A stretch of 64,000 nucleotides of DNA, taken from positions 98,679 through 162,678 of the forward strand of contig NZ_FTPU01000002.1 of NCBI RefSeq assembly GCF_900108115.1. Direction: 5' to 3'. Made by a program: the position numbers and the translations under genes. The DNA is from Epilithonimonas bovis DSM 19482 (GTDB lineage Bacteria; Bacteroidota; Bacteroidia; Flavobacteriales; Weeksellaceae). Positions 1 to 9,337 of this stretch are shown here, piece by piece. Numbering within the stretch: the first letter of the stretch is position 1; each line of letters starts with the position of its first letter. The notes beneath the pieces were generated by a model. That model had not been told where the DNA came from, made no database searches, and worked only from the letters and a program-made list of their open reading frames with translations.

Positions 1-1
1 A

Positions 2-1297
2 AATGACTCTTTAACGTTCAGAAACATAGCAGATGTAACAATGGATAGCGGAAAAGCTTATTCTAACCTCTATGAACTTACCAAAACGATAGGACACCGG
101 CTTAGCGGATCAACTGCTTATGAAAAAGCAACAGACTGGGCAGCACAAAAACTTAAAGAGGCGGGCGCTGATAAAGTCTGGAAACAGGAAGTAAAAGTCC
201 CTGTCTGGACAAGAGGGAAAGAATCTTTACAAATCCAGGGGAAAGACGGCCAGTGGAGATCTGTTAAAATGCTTTCTCTGGGTAATTCCGAAGGGACAAA
301 AGGCAATGACCTGACAGGCGAAATCATCGTTGTAAAATCAATTGATGAATTTGAGAAAATGCCTGATTCTAAAATCAAGGACAAAATCATTCTGTTTAAT
401 TATCCATTTCCTCAAAATTATATTTACACGATGGAAGGTTACAGAGAAGCAAGTCCTTACCGGAGAAATACGGCAACTCTTGTAGCTAAGAAAGGCGGGA
501 AAGCAGTTCTGGTAAGATCCCTGAGCACTGCCTTTGATGACGTTCCGCATACCGGAGGAATGAGATATGAAGATGGCGTCAAAAAAATCCCGGCTATTGC
601 AGTTGGCCCCAAAACCGCAGATGAGCTGGAGAGTCTTGCCCAGCAACAGAAAATTACAGCCAAAATCAACTCTCACTGTGGTATGAATGGCGAAAAATTA
701 ACCTATAACGTCATTGGCGAAATATCCGGCAAAAAGGATAACAAAGTAATTGTTGCAGGTGGACATCTTGACTCTTGGGACGTGGGAGAAGGTGCTCATG
801 ATGATGGCGCCGGCATTGTGCAGGCTATCGAAATTATCAATATTTTCAAAAAACTGAATATCCAGAACAACCATACCATCCGTGTTGTATGTTTTGCAAA
901 CGAAGAAAACGGAACCCGCGGCGGAGATGCTTATGCAGATTCTATAAAGGTTAAAAATGAAAATCATCTTTTTGCTATAGAAAGCGACTCCGGAGGTTAC
1001 GCACCCAGAGGGATATCTTTGGAAATGGATGAGAGCAAGAGAATGCAAATACAATCCTGGCAATCACTTTTCTTACCATATGGTGTATATGATTTTTCCT
1101 TAACCCACAGCGGGTCTGACATAGAACCTATGAAAATGCAAAATGTACCACTATCAGGACTAATCCCCGATTCTCAAAGATATTTTGATTTGCATCACAG
1201 CGAATCTGATACTTTTGAGAAAGTCAACCGCAGAGAATTGCTTCTGGGAGCCGTCACAATGGCTCAGATTGTATATCTGATCGATAAAAACTGGTAA
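2..1297 (+). CDS. M28-family zinc metallopeptidase, carboxypeptidase Q-like (5' end outside window)
   Basis: The frame is open to the left edge without a stop, so the true start lies upstream and about 430 C-terminal residues are seen. The first ATG in the window (position 41) is probably internal. The M28 pattern is clear: a GGHLDSWDVG block gives the first zinc histidine, HDDGAG the bridging aspartate, EENGTRGG the catalytic glutamate pair, ESDSGG a further acidic ligand, and DLHHSESDTF near the end the last histidine. An inserted PA-like region precedes the catalytic part (about residues 90-210). M28 enzymes of this group are aminopeptidases or dipeptidases, usually exported. The signal peptide would be outside the window. 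The gene converges with the patatin gene, whose stop lies 2 bases away. Family assignment is secure; substrate is unknown. Confidence 0.9.
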   Translation, partial: NDSLTFRNIADVTMDSGKAYSNLYELTKTIGHRLSGSTAYEKATDWAAQKLKEAGADKVWKQEVKVPVWTRGKESLQIQGKDGQWRSVKMLSLGNSEGTKGNDLTGEIIVVKSIDEFEKMPDSKIKDKIILFNYPFPQNYIYTMEGYREASPYRRNTATLVAKKGGKAVLVRSLSTAFDDVPHTGGMRYEDGVKKIPAIAVGPKTADELESLAQQQKITAKINSHCGMNGEKLTYNVIGEISGKKDNKVIVAGGHLDSWDVGEGAHDDGAGIVQAIEIINIFKKLNIQNNHTIRVVCFANEENGTRGGDAYADSIKVKNENHLFAIESDSGGYAPRGISLEMDESKRMQIQSWQSLFLPYGVYDFSLTHSGSDIEPMKMQNVPLSGLIPDSQRYFDLHHSESDTFEKVNRRELLLGAVTMAQIVYLIDKNW

Positions 1298-1299
1298 AA

Positions 1300-2097
1300 T
1301 TATTTTGAAAATAGAGATTTGAAATCTTCCTCATTTTCAGAGAAAGTCCGTTTAGCCTCCTCATATCCAATTTGGAAAATCTCTTCCAACCGTTGAGGCT
1401 TTCTCTCAAACGTGCCGTATTTTGACAGCCTTTTTGAAGTGATGAACCAGTCACAAAATGCAAATTTGTAGATCTCTGTTCGGTGAGAGAGCAATTCATA
1501 CGCCCGCGTGGTGACAGAACGTATGCTCCTGAGATCGCTTTGCTCTACATCCTGCGGTGGTGTTACATAAACACCAATCATCTTATCACATTCGCTATGG
1601 ATGACATCTGCCGGGAAGTTATTAAGGACACCGCCGTCACTATACATCTCTTTCCCTATAAAATAGGGCGTAGAAATCCCCGGGATACAGGATGATGCAA
1701 TGATTGCATCTACTACTTTATAGTTTTTTTCAAAAACCTTTTGCTGACCTGTTATCAGCTCTGTTGCAACAATCCGGACATCTTTATCCAGGTCGCCAAT
1801 GGTAACATCCTCAAAAATAGGAATCAGGTAATTAAGGAAAATAGAAGACGATACCAGACCAGGCTGGTTAAAGGTAAAATGCTTCCAGTTGAAGAAGTAA
1901 ATAGACTGAAAAAAATCCAAAATCTCCTCCGGTGATTTGCCTATTGCATACAGAGATCCCACAATAGAGCCAGCACTGCAACAGGACAGGATATCCGGTT
2001 TTATATGTTTTTCCTGAAGAAACTTCAGTACCCCTGCATGTGCTAAACCTCTTGTCCCGCCACCAGAGAGAACCAGGCCTATTTTAGAATTTTCCAT
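1300..2097 (-). CDS. patatin-like phospholipase
   Basis: A 265-residue protein with the patatin fold signatures: an oxyanion glycine loop (LSGGGTRGLAHAG, residues 10-22), a nucleophile elbow with Ser41 (CCSAGS, where the usual first Gly of GxSxG is Cys), and the catalytic Asp154 in SDGGVLNNFP. These give the Ser-Asp dyad of patatin lipid acyl hydrolases. There is no signal peptide, so a cytosolic or membrane-associated lipase is expected. The C-terminal part (from about residue 190) is a helical tail without recognisable motifs. It is transcribed convergently to the M28 peptidase and lies downstream of the lpd gene, separated from it by a terminator hairpin. Family assignment is firm; the lipid substrate cannot be told. 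Confidence 0.88.
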   Translation of the reverse strand: MENSKIGLVLSGGGTRGLAHAGVLKFLQEKHIKPDILSCCSAGSIVGSLYAIGKSPEEILDFFQSIYFFNWKHFTFNQPGLVSSSIFLNYLIPIFEDVTIGDLDKDVRIVATELITGQQKVFEKNYKVVDAIIASSCIPGISTPYFIGKEMYSDGGVLNNFPADVIHSECDKMIGVYVTPPQDVEQSDLRSIRSVTTRAYELLSHRTEIYKFAFCDWFITSKRLSKYGTFERKPQRLEEIFQIGYEEAKRTFSENEEDFKSLFSK

Positions 2098-2111
2098 TAA
2101 GTAAATTTAAA

Positions 2112-2137
2112 AAAACCACAGAACAATCTGTGGTTTT
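2112..2137 (-). terminator. intrinsic terminator after lpd
   Basis: The sequence is a near-perfect hairpin: AAAACCACAG, a six-base loop, then CTGTGGTTTT. It lies between the stop of the dihydrolipoamide dehydrogenase gene and the start of the patatin gene, both on the minus strand. The flanking A/T run supplies the U tract on that strand. Confidence 0.75.
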
Positions 2138-2163
2138 AGTTAATGAATATTATGTAATTCTTA

Positions 2164-3555
2164 TTAAATATGAATCACTTCTCCATAAGCTGCAGCAACA
2201 GCTTCCATCACGGTTTCGGAAAGCGTTGGGTGCGGGTGGATTGATTTCAGAATCTCGTGGCCTGTTGTTTCCAGCTTTCTGGCGACAACTGCTTCTGCAA
2301 TCATATCTGTTACGCCGTCTCCTACCATATGAGCACCAAGCCATTCGCCGTATTTGGCATCAAAAATAACTTTGATAAATCCATCTACATCACCATTAGC
2401 AGTTGCTTTTCCGGAAGCAGAGAATGGGAATTTCCCGACCTTGATCTCGTAACCTTTTTCTTTGGCTTGCTTTTCTGTTAAACCAACAGATGCAATCTCC
2501 GGATGGCAATAGGTACAGCCCGGGATGTTGCCGTAATCTATTTTTTCTGTATGGATGCCTTTAATCTTTTCTACACACGTGATACCTTCTGCAGAAGCTA
2601 CGTGAGCCAATGCCTGAGTTGGGATAATATCACCGATGGCATAATAACCAGGAACCGACGTCTGGTACCATTCGTTAACCAGTACGCGTCCTTTATCAGT
2701 TTTAATACCTACTTCTTCCAGGCCAATCCCTTCTATATTAGCAGAGATACCTACTGCAGATAACAGAATATCAGCCTCCAGCGTTATCTCGCCTGTGGCC
2801 GTTTTTACTTTAGCTTTTACGCCTTCTCCGGAAGTGTCAACAGACTCTACAGAAGCATTAGTCATAATGTCTATTCCAGATTTTTTCAAAGATTTCTCTA
2901 CATGTTTGGAAACTTCTTCGTCCTCCAAAGGAACAATGTTTGGCAGGAACTCTACCATGGTCACTTTGGTTCCCATTGTGTTGTAGAAATCAGCAAACTC
3001 GATCCCGATAGCTCCAGAACCGACAACAATCATAGATTTTGGCTGTTCGGGCAATGATAATGCCTGTCTGTAACCAATTACTTTTTTACCGTCCTGAGGC
3101 AGGTTTGGCAACTCACGGGAGCGTGCTCCTGTCGCGATAATGATGTTCTGAGCAGCATACTCTGTTGTTTTGCCTTCGGCATCTACCACAGAAACTTTTT
3201 TGCCTGGTTTTACCTTGGCAGTTCCAAGGATGACATCGATTTTATTTTTTTTCATCAGGAATTGGATTCCGCCACTCATTTTAGAGGCCACACCTCTACT
3301 TCTCTGAATGACTTTTGTGAAATCAAAGCCCGGATTATCTACTTTATTAAGGCCATATTCTTCTGCATGTTTGAGATAATTAAAAACATGGGCAGACTTA
3401 AGAAGCGCTTTGGTTGGGATACATCCCCAGTTAAGACAAATACCTCCAAGATTTTCTTTTTCTATAATTGCGGTTTTGAAACCTAACTGAGCAGCTCTGA
3501 TTGCAGTTACATAACCACCAGGCCCACTACCAATAACAATGATATCGTAGTTCAT
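2164..3555 (-). CDS. lpdA: dihydrolipoamide dehydrogenase (E3)
   Basis: A 463-residue flavoprotein that reoxidises dihydrolipoamide in the 2-oxoacid dehydrogenase complexes and the glycine cleavage system. The N-terminal FAD motif GSGPGGYVTA starts at residue 9, followed by the redox disulfide CLNWGC. A second Rossmann motif GSGAIGIEFA (about residue 180) binds NAD. The C-terminal HPHPTLSE carries the His-Glu pair that works with the disulfide in the partner subunit. Length and motif order are normal for the family. No E1 or E2 gene is nearby, so it probably serves several complexes as a shared E3. The start ATG directly precedes the FAD strand. Confidence 0.95.
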   Translation of the reverse strand: MNYDIIVIGSGPGGYVTAIRAAQLGFKTAIIEKENLGGICLNWGCIPTKALLKSAHVFNYLKHAEEYGLNKVDNPGFDFTKVIQRSRGVASKMSGGIQFLMKKNKIDVILGTAKVKPGKKVSVVDAEGKTTEYAAQNIIIATGARSRELPNLPQDGKKVIGYRQALSLPEQPKSMIVVGSGAIGIEFADFYNTMGTKVTMVEFLPNIVPLEDEEVSKHVEKSLKKSGIDIMTNASVESVDTSGEGVKAKVKTATGEITLEADILLSAVGISANIEGIGLEEVGIKTDKGRVLVNEWYQTSVPGYYAIGDIIPTQALAHVASAEGITCVEKIKGIHTEKIDYGNIPGCTYCHPEIASVGLTEKQAKEKGYEIKVGKFPFSASGKATANGDVDGFIKVIFDAKYGEWLGAHMVGDGVTDMIAEAVVARKLETTGHEILKSIHPHPTLSETVMEAVAAAYGEVIHI

Positions 3556-3717
3556 CTGATTAAAATTTTATGCGAATTTACGGAAAATTATTTGATGGCA
3601 ACGACCATGTAGGAACTGTATGGCAAAGAGCAATTCAGCTGATGAGTCGTATCGCCGGATTTTTTATTTTATTTGTATCAATGGAGCCAAGAGACAATAT
3701 GATTTACATATGTTGTT

Positions 3718-4425
3718 TTACCCTCTTTTTGTCAGTTTTGCCAGGTAAGAATCCTCATCCTGCAAAACTTTTTCTATATTAAAGTTATTATGTTCTGCGG
3801 CATTTTTAAGTGTGTTATAATCTAAATAAAGCCACTTTATGGGGTCTTCTGACTCACCTTTGTAATGGACAATGTAATCAAGTTCGCCATAGTAGCCGTC
3901 TGCCGGGATATAGACACCGCCGTCTTCATCGGCATCAAACATATAGAGAATATCGGTACTGTCTATCAGGATTTGCCCGTTTTTATTGAGTAAACCGTAT
4001 AGTTTCTGAAGATAAATATCAATCACATTCAGGCTTTGAAAAATCCCGGTACCATTCATCAACAGGAGAATCGTGTCATAGGTCCCACCGGAAAAATGCA
4101 ACAAATCCTGAGAAATGGCTTTTCTGATGCCTCTCTCTTTACAGATTTCTATCGATTTTGGAGAAATATCCAGTGCGGTAACATCCAGTTTTTTCTCATC
4201 CTGAAGATAGAGTGCGTGAGAACCGGCGCCGGCGCCAACATCCAAAACTTTACCGGAAGCCAATTGCAGCGCTTTTTGCTCGACCATGTTCATTGACGTA
4301 AAATCGCGGAAGAGGTAATTGACAGGTAATTCATCCAGCTCGGATATGGATGTTTCGGTCTGCAGGTCTTCGGGATTATGTTGGTGGTAAAAATCCCAAA
4401 TCGCCTGCCCCATTAGATCTTTCAT
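3718..4425 (-). CDS. class I SAM-dependent methyltransferase
   Basis: A 235-residue protein with the SAM-binding motif I VLDVGAGAGSHAL at about residues 60-72, an acidic strand-2 end (TALDIS) that would bind the ribose, and motif-IV-like LLLMNG. The N-terminal 45 residues (DFYHQHNPEDLQTETSI...) are shared by a group of uncharacterised bacterial methyltransferases. No substrate-specific domain is visible. A Bacteroidota-type -7 box lies 35 bases upstream, so it likely has its own promoter. Substrate is unknown. Confidence 0.85.
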   Translation of the reverse strand: MKDLMGQAIWDFYHQHNPEDLQTETSISELDELPVNYLFRDFTSMNMVEQKALQLASGKVLDVGAGAGSHALYLQDEKKLDVTALDISPKSIEICKERGIRKAISQDLLHFSGGTYDTILLLMNGTGIFQSLNVIDIYLQKLYGLLNKNGQILIDSTDILYMFDADEDGGVYIPADGYYGELDYIVHYKGESEDPIKWLYLDYNTLKNAAEHNNFNIEKVLQDEDSYLAKLTKRG

Positions 4426-4459
4426 AATTAATCTGTGATTGTCGGTTTCTAATATTTTA

Positions 4460-4467
4460 CAAAGATA
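4460..4467 (-). promoter_or_regulatory. -7 promoter box (TATCTTTG) for the methyltransferase
   Basis: The minus strand reads TATCTTTG, an exact match to the Bacteroidota TAnnTTTG -7 motif, 35 bases before the ATG. No clear -33 element was found at the expected spacing. Confidence 0.55.
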
Positions 4468-4509
4468 AATACAATTTGCTGTAAAGTTTTAACGAAGGAC
4501 AAAGCCCAT

Positions 4510-4616
4510 AGCCCCGATGGAAGCGGCATCCTTTTGTTTTGAGCGAGGTGGCGGAGCGAAGCGGAGCCAACCGAGCGAAAAAACAAAAGATACAGCGGAC
4601 AGCGGGAATCAGCTCC
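4510..4616. repeat. intergenic stem-loop repeat, type B
   Basis: This element runs from AGCCCCGATGGAAGCGGC to GCGGGAATCAGCTCC. The arms ATCCTTTTGTTTT and AAAACAAAAGAT pair, and the centre holds GAGCGAGGTGGCGGAGCG / CCGAGCG, so the whole can fold as a long imperfect hairpin. It is more GC-rich than its surroundings. It shares its layout (AGCCC..., AGCGG, ATCCTTTT...AAAAGAT, AGCGG, AGCT...CC) with the elements at 23.3, 38.5, 43.1, 48.7 and 60.1 kb. Confidence 0.7.
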
Positions 4617-4671
4617 GGAAAAACTTAACTAGATGTCAGGAAATCATTACTGAAATCAACTGCTTCCCTGC

Positions 4672-6072
4672 CTAAAACTGGCCGCCGCCCAAGGCTCTGT
4701 AAAACTCGGTAACAGCCTTCAACTGCTGTAATTTATCATTTACAGCGGCTAATTTTGCGGCTAACAGGGATTGCTCAGAGGTTAAAACATTCACATAATT
4801 GGTACTGGAAGAATAGGTTAGCAATTCTTTGTTAAACTCCACTGCCTTTTCCAAAGACTGAATCTGCAATTGCCTTGTAGTCTCTTTTTCCCTGGCTTTC
4901 TGATAAGAAAGTAATGCATTGGAAACCTCGGAACCGGCTGTAAGCAGGGTTTTCTCAAATGTATAGTAAGCCTGCATCTTCCTGGCCTCCATAATTTTGA
5001 CCTGAGCTTTTCTGTTGCCCATCTGGAAGATATTCTGTGTAAGTGTGCCGCCTGCAGTGTAAAAAAGCGAATTGGTAAAAAAGTTTTCCAAAGTTCTGGA
5101 TGACAAGCCTAATGTCCCGGTAATACTGAATGTGGGATAAACCTGAGCCATCGCCATATTTTTGTTTTCGAATGCCTGGCGGAAAGATAATTCTGCTGCC
5201 TGAACGTCCGGACGGTTTTTGAGCAATGATGCGGGAATGCCTGTTTTAAGATCGGTATATATTACCTGTGAATCGAAAGAGTTTCTGTCTACAGGTTGTG
5301 GATTGTCATTCATCAGGATGCTCAAAGCATTTTCGGTTTGCTGGATCTGCAACTCAAGGTCCGGAACAGATAGCTGCGCCGAGTAGAGGTTAGCTTTGCT
5401 CTGTTCTACGTCAGCTCCTGTGAGATAGGCTGCGGTCATCAGAGCCTGCACTGTTTCTACATCTTGTTTTCTCAGTTCTATCGTTTGATTTGTAATTTCC
5501 AGCTGTTTATCTAGGGAGACCAACTGATAGTAAAGACCGGCCGCCTGCGCTACAAGCTGCGTCTGCACCGCCCTTTTAGCAGCATCGGTTTGTAGAAAAC
5601 CCGCATAAGCGGATCTCTTTAGCGATGCAATCCTGCCCCAGATATCAACTTCCCAACCTGTACTGATCCCCAACTGATAATTCATAAGATCGGGCATTAC
5701 GAACGTACTGGCTTGGGCAGCGCTACTATTTTTAGTTTCCTTAATACCGGCTACAGCGTCCAGGCTTGGGAGATTCTGCAGTTTTGACTGTCTGAAAACA
5801 GCATCCGCTTCCTGGATTTTTGCAATGGCCACTTTGAGATCTGCATTGTTAGCGATGGTCTTCCTGATGATATTTTGCAGTTTGTCATCGGTAAAGATCT
5901 GGCTCCATGAGACATTGGCGACAGAAAGGCTGTCTGTATTGGTTTTTTCCCGGAAGAGATTATCCCGGTTCTGCTCTATTTTGGGACTTTGGTAAGTGTC
6001 GGTTACTTTGCATGAATGGAAAAAACCAGCAACACCTGCCATTAGGATTAAATTTGATATTCTAATTTTCAT
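4672..6072 (-). CDS. RND efflux outer-membrane lipoprotein (TolC/OprM/NodT type)
   Basis: A 466-residue outer-membrane factor, last gene of the efflux operon. The N-terminus MKIRISNLILMAG is followed by a lipobox ending FHSC (Cys20), so the mature protein should be a lipoprotein. The body has the two internally similar coiled-coil regions of the family, with ATIANNADLKVAIAKI-like helices early and LLTAGSEVSNALLSY late, and the typical LKNRPDVQAAE segment in the middle. It would form the trimeric channel through the outer membrane. The pump gene ends 21 bases upstream, so the two are co-transcribed. The substrate cannot be derived. Confidence 0.93.
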   Translation of the reverse strand: MKIRISNLILMAGVAGFFHSCKVTDTYQSPKIEQNRDNLFREKTNTDSLSVANVSWSQIFTDDKLQNIIRKTIANNADLKVAIAKIQEADAVFRQSKLQNLPSLDAVAGIKETKNSSAAQASTFVMPDLMNYQLGISTGWEVDIWGRIASLKRSAYAGFLQTDAAKRAVQTQLVAQAAGLYYQLVSLDKQLEITNQTIELRKQDVETVQALMTAAYLTGADVEQSKANLYSAQLSVPDLELQIQQTENALSILMNDNPQPVDRNSFDSQVIYTDLKTGIPASLLKNRPDVQAAELSFRQAFENKNMAMAQVYPTFSITGTLGLSSRTLENFFTNSLFYTAGGTLTQNIFQMGNRKAQVKIMEARKMQAYYTFEKTLLTAGSEVSNALLSYQKAREKETTRQLQIQSLEKAVEFNKELLTYSSSTNYVNVLTSEQSLLAAKLAAVNDKLQQLKAVTEFYRALGGGQF

Positions 6073-6093
6073 CTGATTACAACTTGTTTTTGG

Positions 6094-9000
6094 TTATTCG
6101 CTTAATTCGCCTTCATATTTCTGTAGATCTTTTTTCCCACTGACTCTTTCCTGTAAGTACATAAATATTGCAAATAGAATTGGTATAAAAAACACCCCGA
6201 AAACTGTCCCGAACAACATGCCGCCAATCGCACCAATCCCAATAGACTGGTTACCCACAGCTCCGGCTCCTGTAGAAATCGCTAACGGAATCAAACCGAA
6301 TATAAATGCAAATGAGGTCATCAGAATTGGCCGAATCCTTTGCCTGGCACCACTAATGGCCGCATGGGCAATGGTGTAACCTTTTTTCCTGGCATCCAGG
6401 GCAAACTCTACAATAAGAATCGCATTTTTGGCTAATAACCCAATCAACATAATCAGGGAAATCTGAGTATAGATATTATTAGAACCGCCAATCCAGCTGC
6501 TAAACATCATAACACCGGCTAAACCAACCGGTAACGAAAGCATTACCGCAAATGGCAAAAGATAACTCTCATACTGTGCTGCCAAAAGAAAATACACAAA
6601 TACACAACATAAGATGAATATATAAACTGTCTGACTACCTGCCGTAACTTCTTCCCTCGTTAAGCCCGAAAATTCATAGCCATAACCCTGAGGCAATGTC
6701 TCCTGAGCTACACGCTCTACCGTATTGATGGCATCTCCGGAAGAAAAACCCGGGTTGGGTGTGCCATTAAGAGAAATGGCAGTAAACAAATTAAAACGGC
6801 CAACGGCCTGAGGGCCATAAACTTTTTTAGCGGTGATAAAACGGCTTAGCGGTGCCATATCTCCTTGTGAATTACGAACCTGAATCATATTTAAACTTTC
6901 CAGGTTTTCTCTGTCCTGATAAGGTGCCTGATAGATGACACGGTACTGTTTACCAAACAAATTAATATTAGATGAATAAACACCACCATAATAGCCCTGC
7001 ATAGTACTGAGTATATCAGAAACCGAGAATCCAGCAGATTTTGCTGTCGCCACATCTATGTCAATCATATACTGCGGGTAATTTGGGTTGAAGGACGTAA
7101 ATGCTCTTTGGATCTCTGGCTGCTGATTCATTTTATCAATAAAATCATTGGTCACCTTGGTAAGATCAGCAATATTGCCACCTTTCTGATCCTGGATCTG
7201 CATTTCAAAACCGGCTGCATTACCAAAACCCTGCAAGGTCGGGCGACCAAAAAATGTCATCTTAGCATCCTTGATACCGGCTGTTTCTTTATACATTCTT
7301 GCAACAAAGGATTGCAGGTCAGAACCTTTTGCTGTTCTGTCTTTCCAGTCTTTCAGTTTTACAATCAACATCCCGTTATTGGAACCAGTCCCACTGATCA
7401 TCCCTCTTCCCGAAACCTTGAAGATATGGAGAACTTCGGGTTGTTTTTTGACAATATTTTCAACTTTAGCCATCACTTCTTTGGTTCGGTTTTCATTAGA
7501 ACCAATCGGCAACGAAATATCCATAAAAACACCTCCCATATCTTCACTTGGTACAAATGACTTAGGCGTGGTATTCATCAGCCAGACAAAAATACCGGCA
7601 AAAACAGCCAGACCTGCAAATGCGATCCACTTTCTCTTGAGTAAAAATAATATCCCGCGTGAGTATCTTGCTACAAAAACATCAAAAACAGTATTGAAAT
7701 TATCAAAAAAACGCTGTATAAAATTCTTCTTCTTATCCTCATGAGAATGCGGTTTAAGGAAAATGGCACACAATGCCGGGCTTAATGTCAATGCATTGAC
7801 CGCAGATAATATAATGGAAATAGCCAGCGTCAAACCAAACTGTTTGTAAAAAACACCTGCAGAACCAGAGATAAAACTTACTGGTATAAACACAGCAGCC
7901 ATCACAAGCGTGATACTGATAATGGCACCACTAATCTCATCCATTGCACTTACAGATGCTCTTAACGGTGATTTCTCACCTTGTTCCAGCTTACTGTGGA
8001 CCGCCTCTACCACAACAATGGCGTCATCTACCACAATACCCACTGCCAAAATCAATGCAAAAAGTGTAAGCAAGTTAATCGTAAAGCCAAAAATATCCAG
8101 GAAAAAGAAAGTCCCTACAATTGCTACCGGAACCGAGATTGCCGGTATCAGCGTAGAGCGCCAGTCCTGAAGGAATATAAACACTACGATAAATACAAGT
8201 ATAAAAGCTTCAAATAATGTATGGACCACTTTATCAATTGATGCATCCAGAAAGTCGTTGGCGTTTACCAGCGCCTCATACTTGATTCCTTTGGGGAAAG
8301 AAGCCTGTGCTTTATCCAGAACAGCGATAGACTGATTGATCACATCCTGAGCATTGGAGCCTGCTGTCTGTGCAACAGCCATCCCAATAGACGGATAGCC
8401 GTCTGTGGCACTACTTCCTGTGTAATCCTGTGCACCCAATTCTATTTTGGCGACATCTTTTAGCTTAAGGATCTGCCCATTTTCTGTGGCTTTAATAACA
8501 ATATTATCAAATTCCGGAATCTGAGTGAGCCTTCCTTTATATTTCAAAGTATAACGGAAACTCTGGTCGCTCTCATCGCCTAAACTTCCGGGCGCAGCTT
8601 CTATATTCTGCTCCGCCAAAACGCTGTTGATATCCGAAGGTACGAGCCCGTAAGATGCCATCTTATTAGGATCAAGCCAAATCCGCATAGAATAATCCTT
8701 GGTACCAAAAACCGTTACATCACCTACACCTGTTACCCTTTTGATCTGAGGTACGATATTAATATTGGTATAGTTTTGCAGAAAGGTCATGTCATAAGCA
8801 GGATTCTCACTATACAGTGAGAAAATCAGCACGTTGGAACTCTGTCTTTTGGTCGTTGTAACCCCGGCTTTAGTAACTTCTGCCGGTAACAGAGGCGTTG
8901 CTCTGGAAACCCTGTTCTGTACATTTACCGCAGCGATATCGGGATTGACACCTTGCTTGAAATAAACGGTTACCGAACCTGTCCCGTCATTGGTTGCAGT

Positions 9001-9240
9001 GGATCTCATGTAGGTCATCCCTTCCACACCATTGATCTGCTCTTCCAAAGGAACTATAACACTTTTTAGGATTACATCAGCATTGGCACCCTGATAACTT
9101 GCACTTACAACAACTGTTGGCGGTGCAATTTCCGGATATTGTGAGATTGGCAGGGTCAAAATTCCTAAAACACCAAGAATAACAATGATGATAGAAATAA
9201 CCGTGGACAATACGGGACGTTCTATAAATTTTTTAAACAT
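6094..9240 (-). CDS. RND efflux pump, inner-membrane subunit (HAE1/AcrB family)
   Basis: A 1048-residue proton-driven drug pump, full length for AcrB/MexB relatives. It begins MFKKFIERPVLSTVISI, the usual first transmembrane segment, followed by ISQYPEIAPPTV. The proton-relay pair is seen in TM4 as AVGIVVDDAIVVVEAV, and the second-half signature GLLAKNAILIVEFA is present, as is the GFGNAAGFE-type docking-region loop. Twelve transmembrane segments and two large periplasmic loops are expected. The adaptor gene lies 97 bases upstream and the channel gene 21 bases downstream, giving a complete tripartite system. Export of hydrophobic toxic compounds is likely; specificity is unknown. Confidence 0.96.
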   Translation of the reverse strand: MFKKFIERPVLSTVISIIIVILGVLGILTLPISQYPEIAPPTVVVSASYQGANADVILKSVIVPLEEQINGVEGMTYMRSTATNDGTGSVTVYFKQGVNPDIAAVNVQNRVSRATPLLPAEVTKAGVTTTKRQSSNVLIFSLYSENPAYDMTFLQNYTNINIVPQIKRVTGVGDVTVFGTKDYSMRIWLDPNKMASYGLVPSDINSVLAEQNIEAAPGSLGDESDQSFRYTLKYKGRLTQIPEFDNIVIKATENGQILKLKDVAKIELGAQDYTGSSATDGYPSIGMAVAQTAGSNAQDVINQSIAVLDKAQASFPKGIKYEALVNANDFLDASIDKVVHTLFEAFILVFIVVFIFLQDWRSTLIPAISVPVAIVGTFFFLDIFGFTINLLTLFALILAVGIVVDDAIVVVEAVHSKLEQGEKSPLRASVSAMDEISGAIISITLVMAAVFIPVSFISGSAGVFYKQFGLTLAISIILSAVNALTLSPALCAIFLKPHSHEDKKKNFIQRFFDNFNTVFDVFVARYSRGILFLLKRKWIAFAGLAVFAGIFVWLMNTTPKSFVPSEDMGGVFMDISLPIGSNENRTKEVMAKVENIVKKQPEVLHIFKVSGRGMISGTGSNNGMLIVKLKDWKDRTAKGSDLQSFVARMYKETAGIKDAKMTFFGRPTLQGFGNAAGFEMQIQDQKGGNIADLTKVTNDFIDKMNQQPEIQRAFTSFNPNYPQYMIDIDVATAKSAGFSVSDILSTMQGYYGGVYSSNINLFGKQYRVIYQAPYQDRENLESLNMIQVRNSQGDMAPLSRFITAKKVYGPQAVGRFNLFTAISLNGTPNPGFSSGDAINTVERVAQETLPQGYGYEFSGLTREEVTAGSQTVYIFILCCVFVYFLLAAQYESYLLPFAVMLSLPVGLAGVMMFSSWIGGSNNIYTQISLIMLIGLLAKNAILIVEFALDARKKGYTIAHAAISGARQRIRPILMTSFAFIFGLIPLAISTGAGAVGNQSIGIGAIGGMLFGTVFGVFFIPILFAIFMYLQERVSGKKDLQKYEGELSE

Positions 9241-9337
9241 ATTTTTTAGACTAAAAGAAAAAAGATGAAGGATAAAGGCTTTTAAAATTAAAAGCTGTCA
9301 ACACTCACTTTTGACAATAATAAAATATTTTAGAAGA

